A program made the translations under genes and the position numbers. A stretch of DNA of 64,000 bases from Acridotheres tristis (taxonomy: Eukaryota; Chordata; Aves; Passeriformes; Sturnidae): NCBI GenBank assembly GCA_037013685.1, contig CM072886.1:64618433-64682432 (forward strand), given 5' to 3'. Below are positions 1 through 10,900 of this stretch, one piece after another (position 1 is the first letter of the stretch; the number at the start of each line of letters is the position of its first letter). The notes beneath the pieces are model-generated. The model was not told the DNA's origin, did not search any database, and saw only the letters and a list, made by a program, of their open reading frames with translations.

Positions 1-666
1 GTGCTACACATAATACTTCAGAATGGAGGCATACTCTGCTCTAACTGCACATTTAGAAGTTAAAACAGACTGCAAACTTCACTCTGTGTTAATTATTTGT
101 GAAAAATATTTTCACCGGCAACAATAAGTAATTGCAATGCTACCTGTTGTTAATAAGAAGGCTGAATGTGCATTTATCACACACATCAAGAAACAGCCAG
201 CAGATATACTAACTCATAATTCTGAAAATATATTGCAACAGACTTTTTATTTATAATATGTAAAAACTATATGTATTTGAATACTAGACACATTGATAAG
301 TAGCATTTTTTCTCCATTTAAATAAATCTGGCAGTACATGCTTAAATTGAATTTTCTCCCGTTCTTTCTTGGATAAATTGCAAAATAACATGTAACCTCA
401 GCAAGTTTCAGCAAAGATTTAAAAGGTATGAGATACAAAAGAAAATGCAGCTCACCAGGTTTTCATGTCACCAATGCTACAACTCAATAGTGGAATATCA
501 TGAAGCATTTTAATTGTATTAAAAAACCCCAAACGTATAAGATCTTTTTTTGCAAGTTATTAACCAATATAACCCACATTCTCAATGATTTACAAGGCCT
601 CATCATTTTGCAACTCATTTTAACTCAGGTCAAAATATACTACTGCTATTAATAATAGTAGTAGTA

Positions 667-702
<36 letters not shown>

Positions 703-1190
703 GTACACAAAGTTATGTGGTGGTGCCACAGTCCAAATTCTTTAAGCTTGCTTTGTGCATTAATGAAATCTTGAGGTCCTATGGCACGTGAAACACTAAG
801 GCCACGTCGTTTTAAAGAGATATTTGGAGGCAAAGCACAGCTCATGTTACTGAGGTCATCAGAATTTGTCTTCTTGTTAAGGTTTGGAAAAATGAAAAAG
901 ATCTTATCAATTGCCAGCATCATGCAGTTCCACAGCTAACCTCTGGAAAGCATTGCAAAATACAGTCACAGAATGCAATTAACAGGAAACACAAAAAGTA
1001 TTAGTATTTTTAGGAAGAGTGAAAAAATAAATAAAAGCTTTTTAGAAAGCTTAGAGACATTATATAAAGTTTTCCATGGTGGATTTTTTCACTAGCAAAG
1101 GAAAGAAAATCCAAGCAAGACTAGCTAAGTTTTCACTGCTTTAAAAATAACTTTTCTTTACATTTTATTTACTCAGAATTATATTATTTT
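1..1190. other. Non-coding AT-rich DNA, no gene seen
   Basis: Apart from the TAG/TAA microsatellite, this stretch holds only short frames, broken A/T runs and no recognisable repeat or exon. The 97-residue minus-strand frame at 630-923 runs through the microsatellite and has no recognisable domain. Confidence 0.7.
656..703. repeat. Compound microsatellite (TAG)4(TAA)11TAG
   Basis: Four TAG units (656-667) run into eleven TAA units (668-700) and a final TAG. The TAG units flanking a pure TAA core suggest an array that grew from an imperfect seed by replication slippage. It gives rise to a low-complexity isoleucine/threonine run on the minus strand that should not be read as protein. It is likely length-variable between individuals. 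Confidence 0.97.
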
Positions 1191-1194
1191 TATG

Positions 1195-1640
1195 TCCCGA
1201 TGCCAAGAAATCTGGTTAGTAAAGTACCGGATTCTTTTATTTGATTTTATTTGATTTCATTTGATTTCATTAGGGACCATCAGCCTTGCTGCTTAAGTGC
1301 CCGACTACTGTTTGCAGTTAAACATTCATTAGGGAATCCCCAGTGGGTTCATTCATTTCACCGAGGTCCAATTACAGTGCCACAAAAGCAGTTTTTGCAG
1401 CAATTAGCTGATTTTTCCTGTTTATGTTCTGTGTCTTTAGGAAGACGACTATTTTGTGGAGGTCAGATTTTTAATTAGGCGCAATTTAGGGCCAATAAGA
1501 AAACTGATAATTTACTAAATAGCTGTGGTGGACTTAACTGCACAGAGCGGAGGTAAATAACGCAACAGGGACACCAGGAATAAGCTCCCGCGGTGTGCAG
1601 AGCCCGGAGCCCCATGGTGTAAGGAATAGATTACATGTTA
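1195..1640. promoter_or_regulatory. Candidate conserved non-coding element (enhancer-like)
   Basis: This block stands out from its surroundings. It contains TTAAGTG (1293-1299, NKX2-like), CAATTA (1369-1374), CAATTAG (1401-1407), TTAATTAGG (1471-1479, homeodomain core) and CCAAT (1492-1496). The sequence is complex and free of simple repeats, and is followed by a more GC- and CpG-containing shoulder at about 1550-1615. Clustered homeodomain cores in complex sequence are typical of vertebrate developmental enhancers. No alignment was possible, so conservation is inferred from appearance only. Confidence 0.45.
1231..1270. repeat. 10-bp tandem repeat, three near-identical copies
   Basis: The unit TTGATTTCAT occurs at 1251-1260 and 1261-1270, with TTGATTTTAT at 1241-1250 and a weaker ATTCTTTTAT at 1231-1240. 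The array abuts the 5' side of the homeodomain-site block. Being about one helical turn long, it would place the same motif on the same DNA face, which may be coincidence. Confidence 0.85.
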
Positions 1641-3840
1641 AATGGCTGTCAGGTCCCTCCTTCCACTGCCTCACCTCAAGAGCCACCACGTTATCAGCGC
1701 TGGGTGTACAGGGAAGCCAGTCTGGAAAAGTACCTGCAGAGAGCTGCTGGCTTCAGGGGGCTGCAAAGAGATTTCAGGGTGAAAGAAAACAACACAAGAA
1801 ATCATGTTCTGCTCTCTGAATCCTTGGCAACACCTTTATCGCCTGCTGCATCCCGTGAAAAAAATTACATTCAAGGATGTGTGAGGCATGCTCACAGTCA
1901 CCACGGGCATGTTCTTATCAAAGTGGATTACGACTTGATAGCTTGGATTTCTTCAAAGATCTGTGCTTTCTGCCCTTTAACCAGGCACTTTAATTTTTCA
2001 GCCATGTGCACAAGTTGCCTTACACTTTGGGAAACTAAGAACTGTGAGAGCTGATGAAGAGCACCCATTTAAAGTGAGATCTTCATGGGATCGTAAATGT
2101 CTTCTGAAAAATTCTAAGCAGGCTTGCCACTTCAAATTTTACTCATCTGAAGACCATGATAGCTGAATATCAGCTATCATATCACAGTGAAATTTCTGAA
2201 GAGACTCATGGCTGGCTAAAATGTCTCTCACTTACAGGAAATAGGTAAGGAAGGGCCAAAAGGTCACTGCATTTTTTCTTCAACCTTTGACCCAGCGCTC
2301 AACTGCAAAGTTGTAGCCAGGCATGGAAAAAAGCAATACCATCAAGAAGTGTATGTTACAAACATTGAAATTTCTTTGCCAGTCACCATTCATGGCAGGA
2401 TTTATAAAAATATAATAAAGACTAGGGCAGAAACTCCTGTATTTTCTAGTGAGAAGGAAAATCTACAATTAAGCTGTAAATGTGCAAAGAAAATGTATGA
2501 TGACTTTGTGTCTGAGTGTATGCAAAAATATAACCAGAGAATAATTTTGGCAAACCTGGTATCTTGATAAAAACACCCTGCATTATGACTCTTGTTCTTC
2601 CCATGAAAATTTCCCATGCTGGCTTGCAGTCCATAACCATGGATACTATTTTAGGTTTATTTAATTAAAAAAAAACAAACTCTGGAGCAAGCATAAGTTT
2701 TCAGGAAACTTTAGATTGTGAAAATCTGTTATTAGGCAGGTTTTTTTATTATTTAGTCAGAAAAGCATAACTTTTTTTTTTTTTTTTCAAATTATCAGTT
2801 TTCCATGAATATAGAAGTAAGACTGAATGATGCTGGCAAAAAAAAAAAACCCCAAGAAATGAAGCAGTTACATTTCGAGAGGCTGAAATCAAACTCTCAG
2901 ATCAGCAGTAAACCAAAGAACATCTCTATAAGGTGTTCTGAAAGGAATCTGTGCTGTGGGTGTACCGACAGTGGCTCTATGGTTTAGCTACCTAATACAG
3001 TATAAATTCTGTTCAAACTTGCATCCTACTTTCCATGAGGAGTCTTAAACCTATAAAGTAACAGAATAACAGGAATGCGTGAATTCTTTGCACCCAGTCA
3101 AACACGCATAGAGTTGAGGAAGGCCTGTCTTTCTAATATCCTTAAAAATATTTTCTACATTTCAGAGGAAGATTTGAGGGTTCTGAAGCAAATGAGCAAT
3201 TTTTAAAATATGTTATTACAAGAATGTGATACAATAAGCAAAACACTTTGCAACATTAACTCCTAATTACTTTGGAAACCAAATTTCACTTGGAGTCCAG
3301 CTTGACTTGCAAAGAACTCAGGGTGGTAATTAATAACAATCAGCCACTGAAGTAACTTTGTATAAATAATGTGCTGAACTATGTCCCAAAAGGGCTAAAA
3401 CAAACACATGGACTTCTGCATGAACTCAGCCAAATGAAAAAAAAAAGAAAAAAAAATATTGCAAGTGAATTAATTTTGTACTTTTTATGCTTAGCTGTTC
3501 CCTCAGTGTATTACACATCATATCTCAAAAGCCGGGTTTTTTGTCATTAACATAATCAGAAATGAAATTTGCATAATTCAAATCATATAAACAATGAGCT
3601 GAGGGCAGCTAGGGGACAGGTGTCATCCACAGCATGTAATTCTAGTGGAAAGACAGTACAATTAATTGACAAAGAAGTGTTACTATTACAGTGAGAGTAA
3701 CTTCCAAATACATGAGATAGACATTTTCACAGCTAAGAGAGGCAGCCCAGTCAAATATCCTGTTGTTTGCCAGTTCACATCCCTCTGCATAGGGAGAACA
3801 GGAGGGCAGCAGATAAAGGGACAGAAATAAGCTGTTAGAC
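1641..3840. other. Non-coding stretch without recognisable gene
   Basis: The longest frame here, 1635-2054 on the plus strand (139 codons), has no recognisable domain and unremarkable codon use. I treat it as chance. A T16 run lies at 2772-2787. The only notable structure is the hairpin at 2156-2180, listed separately. Confidence 0.6.
2156..2180. repeat. Perfect 11-bp inverted repeat with 3-nt loop
   Basis: The left arm ATGATAGCTGA (2156-2166) and right arm TCAGCTATCAT (2170-2180) are exact reverse complements around the loop ATA. It could extrude as a short cruciform, fold as an RNA hairpin if transcribed, or be the remnant of a DNA-transposon end. No terminal repeat partner was recognised nearby. 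Confidence 0.9.
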
Positions 3841-3912
3841 CATAGGATCATAGGTCAGTTCAGGTCAGAGGAGACCAAATCCAACCTTCTGCTCAAAGCT
3901 GGGTCAACTTCA
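3841..3912 (-). mobile_element. CR1 LINE fragment, 3' end, minus orientation
   Basis: The plus strand reads as the reverse complement of a CR1 3' end: an 'ATAGGATCATAGG' start, then a diverged 'AGAGGAGACCAAATCCAACC' segment and 'CTGCTCAAAGCTGGGTCAAC'. These match the usual avian CR1 order. Only about 70 bp survive, so the copy is strongly 5'-truncated and old. It is non-autonomous and carries no coding capacity. Confidence 0.75.
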
Positions 3913-6900
3913 TTCATTCTTTTGTGACAGCATATACATAAACTAGTTCAGCTAAAATAACAAATATATATAAAATAATGTGTGTACATATATACTAATT
4001 GTAGGCATTAAAAAGTTTTACAAGTTAATCCTGGCTTCTTAAGAAAATTAATGATATCACACTCTATAGTTACTGTCAGGTGTTGGGCCATTTCATCTCT
4101 GTTAGAAGAAGGTTTAGAGGTGAGAAGGTTTTAGGAAACAAACAGTGGTGCTATGAATAGTCCAACTGTAGAAAAAAGCTTCAAATAAAAATTTTACCTT
4201 AGTAGAGCCAGCATTAACCAAATATCAAACTTGCAAACATTGAAAAGCAGGCCTCATATTGCTTCCTTTTAGATACCCCATCTCTTCCTTAGATGCAGAT
4301 GGAAAACAGAATGGCAGGCTCAGAAGGGGCAAGCACTCAACACTTCCAGTTTAAACAGAAGCCCAAAGTAATGGTAAGCCCATAAGAAAAGGAATTTTCT
4401 GCAATCTGCAGGATAGGTAGACAATTTGAGGTGGTCTCAATGAGGCCATCTATTTGAGGACCATCTCAGGCCTTCAGATTTTCTTTCTTTCTGCATAACA
4501 ACTTACAAGTGAATCCAACACTTCTGGACCTTCTTAGAGGTTAAAGAAGGCTGCTTATCCTAAAGCTTTATTTCATCATCCTGATCTTCTCCCTGTGAAA
4601 ACTAAAAAACATTCCTAAAGACTTCAGCTGTAGAAGGACCAAGTCCTGGAAAGCAGCATTGAAATCATTTCATGGGCAAGTGATTAACCATTTTTTTGCA
4701 GGTATTTCTTCCACGTTTGTGTACTGGTTTGAAGAGTCCAACACAACAGTCAGGTCACAATCTGCACTGCTGTGTTCACCTGTTCAGCCTTTCTCCTCAG
4801 ACAGAATTTTGAGATCCAATTAACACCAATTCTGCATACAGCCCTATAAAAAATTCTTAATTTTTTAGTTAAGCTTAAAATTATATTTGACAGATTGTTA
4901 GTCCAGAAAGATGGTTGAGGTCACCTGACATTTAAAAACTAACTGAAAACAGGAAATTGCTTTATTACTTTAACTGTACATCTCAAAACTGACTGCTAAG
5001 CATTCATGTACCACAAGAGATGTACAAGGTGGACATCTTTTTTAGCAATGTGTCACCAATCTTTTAGAGAAACACAAGAGGAGAGCAAACAGAGAATCAT
5101 TCTTAACACATTCTTAACCTTTGCAGGTTCTCCTGACTTCAAACATCAGAGGCAAGAACAATCTTAATAATGAATACTATAGTACCATAAAACAACCTGT
5201 TGCACTGAGATACACTGCAGGTCTAGCATTACTTGATTCAATGTGTGTATGAAGTGCGGTGATGAGGTTTTTGAACAAATCATGTAAGAATTCATTGCTA
5301 GCTGTGTTTTCCTAGGCACCAAGAAATTCACTAAAAAATTACATTTCCTAATGATAGGACACCTGCAGAGTCAGAAAATTTATCAGTTTTACTTAGAGTA
5401 TTTTGTCACTGTTTTCCACAGAGAAAGAAAAACAAAACGAAAAAATAATTTCCTTTCTCTTGCCCGCCTACTGTCATTGCACAAATGGTAGCTACTACAT
5501 TTGGATTACTGATCTGCACATTAGAAAAAGAAGGCTGGTCAAATATGTTCAAGGAGCCAATTTCCAAATATGATTCATTTGTCTGATTTAATATTCTAAA
5601 ATTTTCAACTGACCTTGGCCCTCATTATGAGTGAACAATCAGTAAATTTTTAATAAGTCTGTTTTCAATAAATGAAGAATTAAGGGGAGGAGGGAACAGA
5701 CGGCAATTGAGAAAATTAGCAGTTCAGCTGATCTGCTAAATTTTGAAACAAATAAAAGAAGTACAGTCCAAGGTGTAATAACCTTTAGATACAAGCAAGC
5801 CAGAGCAGTATTTTGCACGTGAACTATAAAACCACATACTGAAAACTAACTTCAGTGCCAAGTTACATGCCATGGAATCATTCCACATTTAATGAAATCA
5901 CATGGGGTGTAAGTCAAGCCAGAAATATGACCTTGGTTTCAATTTGAAACTGACAAAAATTTAGCTGTAAAAAAGCACATTTGATTTTTAACAGTACGAT
6001 GTACTATGCATTTATTCCAATACCGTAATTATTACAATCATCACCTGGGCTCTGTTTCATCTCAGTCTTTTTTTTCTGAAATTATTTCATCTGTTGTTTC
6101 CAAACCTAAATGTGACAATGATTACATTACATTACAACAACATTAAGTGATTCAACATTCATTCCTTGTCTAGAGAGTGTCCTTAGAAAAGACAAGCTAC
6201 AAAATAATTAAACAGCATCCAGATACCAGCTAGTCTTTAGAGCCTGCGCTGTGCTCCCAAGAGCAACAGAGTTGACAGAGGGATTCAGATATTCAGGTGA
6301 CTTCAGAATAAGACCTTTATCTAAACATTGCCTTTAACATTCAATAAGGGCAAAGTCTTCCTCAAAACATGACTGGTAACACCAATTCCTCTGTCAGGCC
6401 CTTGTCTGTTTTGACCATCTCCCTTTCCTCTTTTAAACGACTCTCCCTGTTCATTGCCAGCCCAGAACCTCTCCTCGCTGACAAAACTGAAGGCAATAGT
6501 GGAGTCACCAGCTGGGAAGTCAGGTGGGAGCCCTACCTGCCAGCTCCTCACTTCCAGCCAAAAACCAGGGTATTACAGACAGCAATGCAATATTACTAGC
6601 TAGAAAATGGATCACTCAGGAGCATATTCCCAGAGGCTGTAACACAACAGAATAGCCCCAGCCAGTGAGAACCATGGCACTTGACATCAGCTCTGTCACT
6701 GAACATGACAGGAGGAACTCTGCTTCCTTGCCTTTTAAGCAGAGAAATGCTTCTCCCATTCTAAGTAGACAGGGTAGAACAGCCATACAAACACACTGTG
6801 TTTGCAACTAGATCATATCTTTGTTTCCTGTAGCAAAAATAATGTCCCCACTACAGAACCATCTTTCCTCTCCCACTTCTCCATCTGGTGGTCCAGACTG

Positions 6901-8405
6901 AATCCTCATGTTGTTTCTGGGAAATTGGTCAATCTAAAAGCATCAAGTCTGAAATGTTCCAAAGAAGCAGCTTGACTCACAATATCCATCACTTTTTCAC
7001 CCAATTGCGGCATTTTTTCTAGCTGTAAAATACTGGCAAGAAAGGAGGGGGCTTGCCACTGGGAAATAAAATAATACAGGTGTATCCAGCTCCTTAGTGG
7101 CAGAGATTTTGCCACAAGACAGACACCCAGCATCCAGTAGAGCACAGTTCCTAGAGCAAACCCAGACTGCACTTGCAGACAATACTAGTTTAAAAGCTCA
7201 GGTTTGTGACCTGCTCTCTGCCTGAATGCAGTACACAGTCGATTTATTGCAGAGCAGCCTCAAAACCTGCCAACTACTGTGACAGTGACATGGTGTTTAT
7301 TCAGTAAAAGCTTGTTTGCTCAGGAAAGCCCTCAGCTATCTCCTGCCCAGCTGGGGATCTCTGTTCTCGGGGACAATCTGAAAACACCTACAGAGTGCCA
7401 CAGGGGGATCAGTGACAGGCTGATCTTTCACAGAGTTTTCTTTACCTGTCTGTAATTGTCTGTAATTCAGGATGATTCAGTCTGTCCTTACACCTGGCCT
7501 TTCTCCTTCCCCCACTCTACCTTGCAGAGGTAGAAACTGGTAACTGTTGGGAAGAGTTTACCTCCTGGAAAATGTGGATTGTTACCAATTACTGAAGGCA
7601 CATTGAGAGTTTCATTTCACAAGCCATTACACAAATCAACCCTGTAGACTTTGAACAGCCCTAGTGACTAGTCCCTCCTTCCCAATCCATCCATAATATA
7701 TTAAATAATCTAGCAGTGCCTGCTAGAACCACATGCAAGAAACACACTGGCCACTGAATATTCATTGGGAGCCATAGAGTAACTCAGAGAAGTGGGCAAT
7801 GCCTCCCAGGGTCCACATCCAAACCAATTTCTACCAAGCAAGACTGAAGTGGAGCACACATGTTGGCAACTGTTTAAATCTTGGATAAATGTTTTATTCT
7901 GATGTCATGGGAGGAGTTCTTGGCAAAAGAAACAATTAAAGAGTAATGAGACAGCTTTCTGAAATGGGCAATATGAAATGTTGTTTGTTCCACCTCCTCA
8001 TTTACTTTATTGCATACATGCAAACTGCAGTGTGAAATTAAGTCATTTTGACAGGGAAAATAATGCAGAAAACACCACGAGGAGACAAGAATCTTATTAT
8101 TTTAATATCGTGTGTAGTACTAAAATACTTCTGTTTATGTTCCTCAGATTGTTTTCTGAGTTACTTATGTAACTACTTCTTAAAATGGCCTTGTTCACCT
8201 ATAATATCCGTATAGAAAGTGGAAACTGCTGAAAAGACAAGAAGTATGGCACTAACAGGAGCAAAAAGAAATAAAACTACACCAATTGCATGAACCTTTG
8301 TAAATCAAGAAAATTTTCTGATGAGCAGAAAGACATTGATCAGTAGCTTTGGTGCTGACTTGCATCAGTTGACAAGCAGCTCATCGAATGAATGAGATAC
8401 ACATG
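3913..8405. other. Non-coding stretch without recognisable gene
   Basis: I see only short frames on both strands, short A/T runs and no repeat family I can name. Overlapping opposite-strand frames at 6321-6599 and 6906-7182 have no recognisable domains or splice context. A short direct duplication of TGTCTGTAATT lies near 7447-7468. Confidence 0.6.
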
Positions 8406-8600
8406 AAATCACAGGATCACAGACTGGGTGAGGTTGGAAGGCACCTCTGGAGGTCACACAGTCCAAGCCACCTACTCAAGCACAGCCATTTGGTGCTGGC
8501 TCCCCAGGACCATGGCCAAATTGCTTTTGAGTACCTCCAAGCATGGAGCCTCTCTGGGCGACCTGTGCCAGTGCTTGGTCCCCCTCACAGCAAAAAAGTG
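8406..8600 (-). mobile_element. CR1 LINE fragment, 3' end, minus orientation
   Basis: The plus strand carries, in the expected antisense order, 'AATCACAGGATCACAGACTG', 'GAGGTTGGAAGGCACCTCTGG', 'CCAGGACCATGGCCAAATTG', 'GAGCCTCTCTGGGCGACCTG' and 'TGCCAGTGCTTGGTCCCCCT'. These are the segments of the CR1 ORF2 tail plus 3' UTR, about 195 bp long. The terminal octamer repeat has decayed to ATCACAGGATCAC. Plus- and minus-strand open frames across it are shadows of the element. Confidence 0.9.
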
Positions 8601-10291
8601 ATGGGATCAGCTGGAGAGGCAGGCTCAGGGCATGACTGTAACATGATATACATAAGTACACGTGCATGAGTGTGCTTGCATTTCACATGCATGTGTGCAG
8701 CTCTGCTACTGCAGCTTCTGGCTGGAGCCCAGGGACACCGTCTGGGGGGGTTACAATGAGTGCTTGCAGGTACTTTCCTCTGAAATGTTTGTTTTTCTTT
8801 CTCACTGGTTTCAAACATGCTGGGCATATCAGTGAAACGAGGTAAACATGGTGCCGTCTCAGATTACATCTGTTCCCCAGGCGATCTCCAAAGCAAACAT
8901 TGGTCTCCCAATGAAAAATACAGCTATTACCCATTATTGGACATATCCAGTCACTGCCTGACCACCAAGTTGCACAGTTAATGAATCCAACCATTTCTAA
9001 TAAAAATAAACCAGACAAAGGAAGTGGCCAGCTTAAGCTGAATTTGAGGAGAAGAAGAAAAGATATTTAATAAAAAAAATACTTGACATTTCCTTTTTAT
9101 TTGAAACATGGCTTTCTCAGGAATGACATGATCACATAGATACTATTAGCAAAGCCATACGTTGGCGCCAGATTTTAAGGTCTTTACCCATATGACTTAA
9201 TTTTGGATGCAGTAAAAACCAAAAGGGAAATTCCTCTGGCCTTGTTATTTCACAGTTCAAGCCTCAAATTAAAGTATTTCAAAACAGACTATAAAAGCAT
9301 ATCAGTCAAAATTAACCAAGCCACTTCTTATAACACTAGCAGAAACAGTATTTAAAGATTATATCTGGATTCCCTGGTCCCCTTCCTGTATATCCAAGTT
9401 ATTGAAGAATCAAGTCAGTTTATATAAAGCAGTGATCAAGAATAGCTCCAGCAGAAAGAGTCTACAAACCACAATTTTTTAAAGAGAAATTTTATAGGAT
9501 GCATCCAAGATTTTTTCTTTCCAGAGAGTCAGTCTATTCACACACAGAAGATTGCTTCCAAGTTGTAATTTTTTTTACTAATCCAGAATCAACATTTCTA
9601 CCGAATATAAATATAGGTATTTTAAATTTCAAATAATTTAGTTAAGGCACACTTCGAATCTGCACCCATTACTTCCAAGTGAGTTTGAATTTCTTGATAG
9701 AATTTTTTAAAACTGTTAGGGAGACTGACAGTTCTTTTCCTGTAAATGTTGGTTATGAAAACTTTTTTTTTTTAAGAAAAAAACCTTTCAACTAGAAAAA
9801 AAATAATTGCCTGAAAGAGATTTCCCTGTCTTGCAATTGACATTGAGAAACTACAGCTGCATTATGCTTTCATTGCTTTTTTTCTGTAAAGGAAAATCAT
9901 ATATACTTTCACTTTAAGTATTTTTGATTAAGGAAAACAGGTTGGGACCAGGACAAAAGAAAACCAGAGACTGTAATTTCACTTTTTATTCCAAAGATAG
10001 TTATTTGTGTTCTTCAGCAATGACCAAATGTCCCACAAATAAATTTACCAAATGCAGACAAAACCATAAACTGATTTTTATGTTGCAGGAACTGGCATTT
10101 TCTGTGCTAACTGAAGATCCCAGGCTTCATATTGTGACAACCCACGGAGAGTTTTTGAAAATAAATCAGTAGTGTTTTTTCCTCTGGTTTCTGGAAGAAT
10201 TTCAGGATTATGAAACATCACACTTTAATTCTTTAATAGAAGTGAAGAATTTCAGCTGAAGCAAAATCTCGTAGACAGAAGGTAGTGGATA

Positions 10292-10900
10292 TTGGTTGTG
10301 TTATCAGCTATCAGTGTGACAATTCTTTCTTCCTCAGCTGACCTAACTGCTCTCTTGGCAAGCAGACAACCCCAAACCCACAACTGGAATGCTGGCAATC
10401 AAAAGTGGCTTTCATTGCTTAAAAAGAGCTGCTCTCACAGCTTCAAAAATGTTCCATGTCAGCTAATGACAATACTCGTAAAACAGAAAAGGGATGTGAT
10501 TTGGAGGTGTCTGACCTTTAAGAATGGCTTTTCTTCCATCACTGCTTGGTCTGATCAGCCTTTAGGAATTAAATCAAGCCAGAGTTACTGGTATGGCCTT
10601 GAGTCTCCATTAATTTCTGAATGTGTGAATGAACAAACATTCCCCTTACATGAGCACACTGCACACCCAGCTGATAGGTCATTTGATTCTCTGCCCTACA
10701 AAACAACCCAATTGTGCTACCCAAAGATTCTCACAGACAGAGATAGCAGGGTCAGTGTGTGGAAAATGCATTTTTTTGTTAGTCTAGCTTCAAAATATCA
10801 TTTATATTACCATATTTGTCTAAAGGCAATGTGCTCTTCCTCTTCTCCCTCTCTTTGTAGGCTGTCTGTGAATTCCATTTCACATTTTCATAAGCATTAA
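10292..10900 (+). other. Longest open frame in the window; probably not a gene
   Basis: About 202 codons are open, but the frame begins at TTG rather than ATG; the first internal ATG is near codon 58. I see no domain, signal peptide or repeat. The content is rich in Ser, Leu, His and Lys, as expected of random AT-rich DNA. At the common stop frequency of such DNA, a frame this long is somewhat unexpected in 64 kb but not decisive. A pyrimidine-rich tract ending in TTTGTAG at 10860 lies inside its 3' part, which argues against a simple continuous exon. It could be a chance frame, part of a lncRNA exon, or a lineage-specific coding exon. Confidence 0.2.
10836..10860 (+). promoter_or_regulatory. 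Strong 3' splice-site-like sequence
   Basis: A nearly uninterrupted pyrimidine tract (CTTCCTCTTCTCCCTCTCTT) leads into TGTAG, followed by G at 10861. This fits the vertebrate acceptor consensus well. No convincing donor pairs with it to give a coding exon; a weak GAG/GTTGAG lies near 10970. Decoy sites of this quality occur frequently in introns and deserts. Confidence 0.3.

Noticed and set aside
630..923. Minus-strand frame with a poly-Ile/Thr stretch
   Set aside because: The run is the TAG/TAA microsatellite; the rest has no domain.
1635..2054. 139-codon plus-strand frame
   Set aside because: No recognisable domain or splice context, and an overlapping frame in another phase is also open; consistent with chance.
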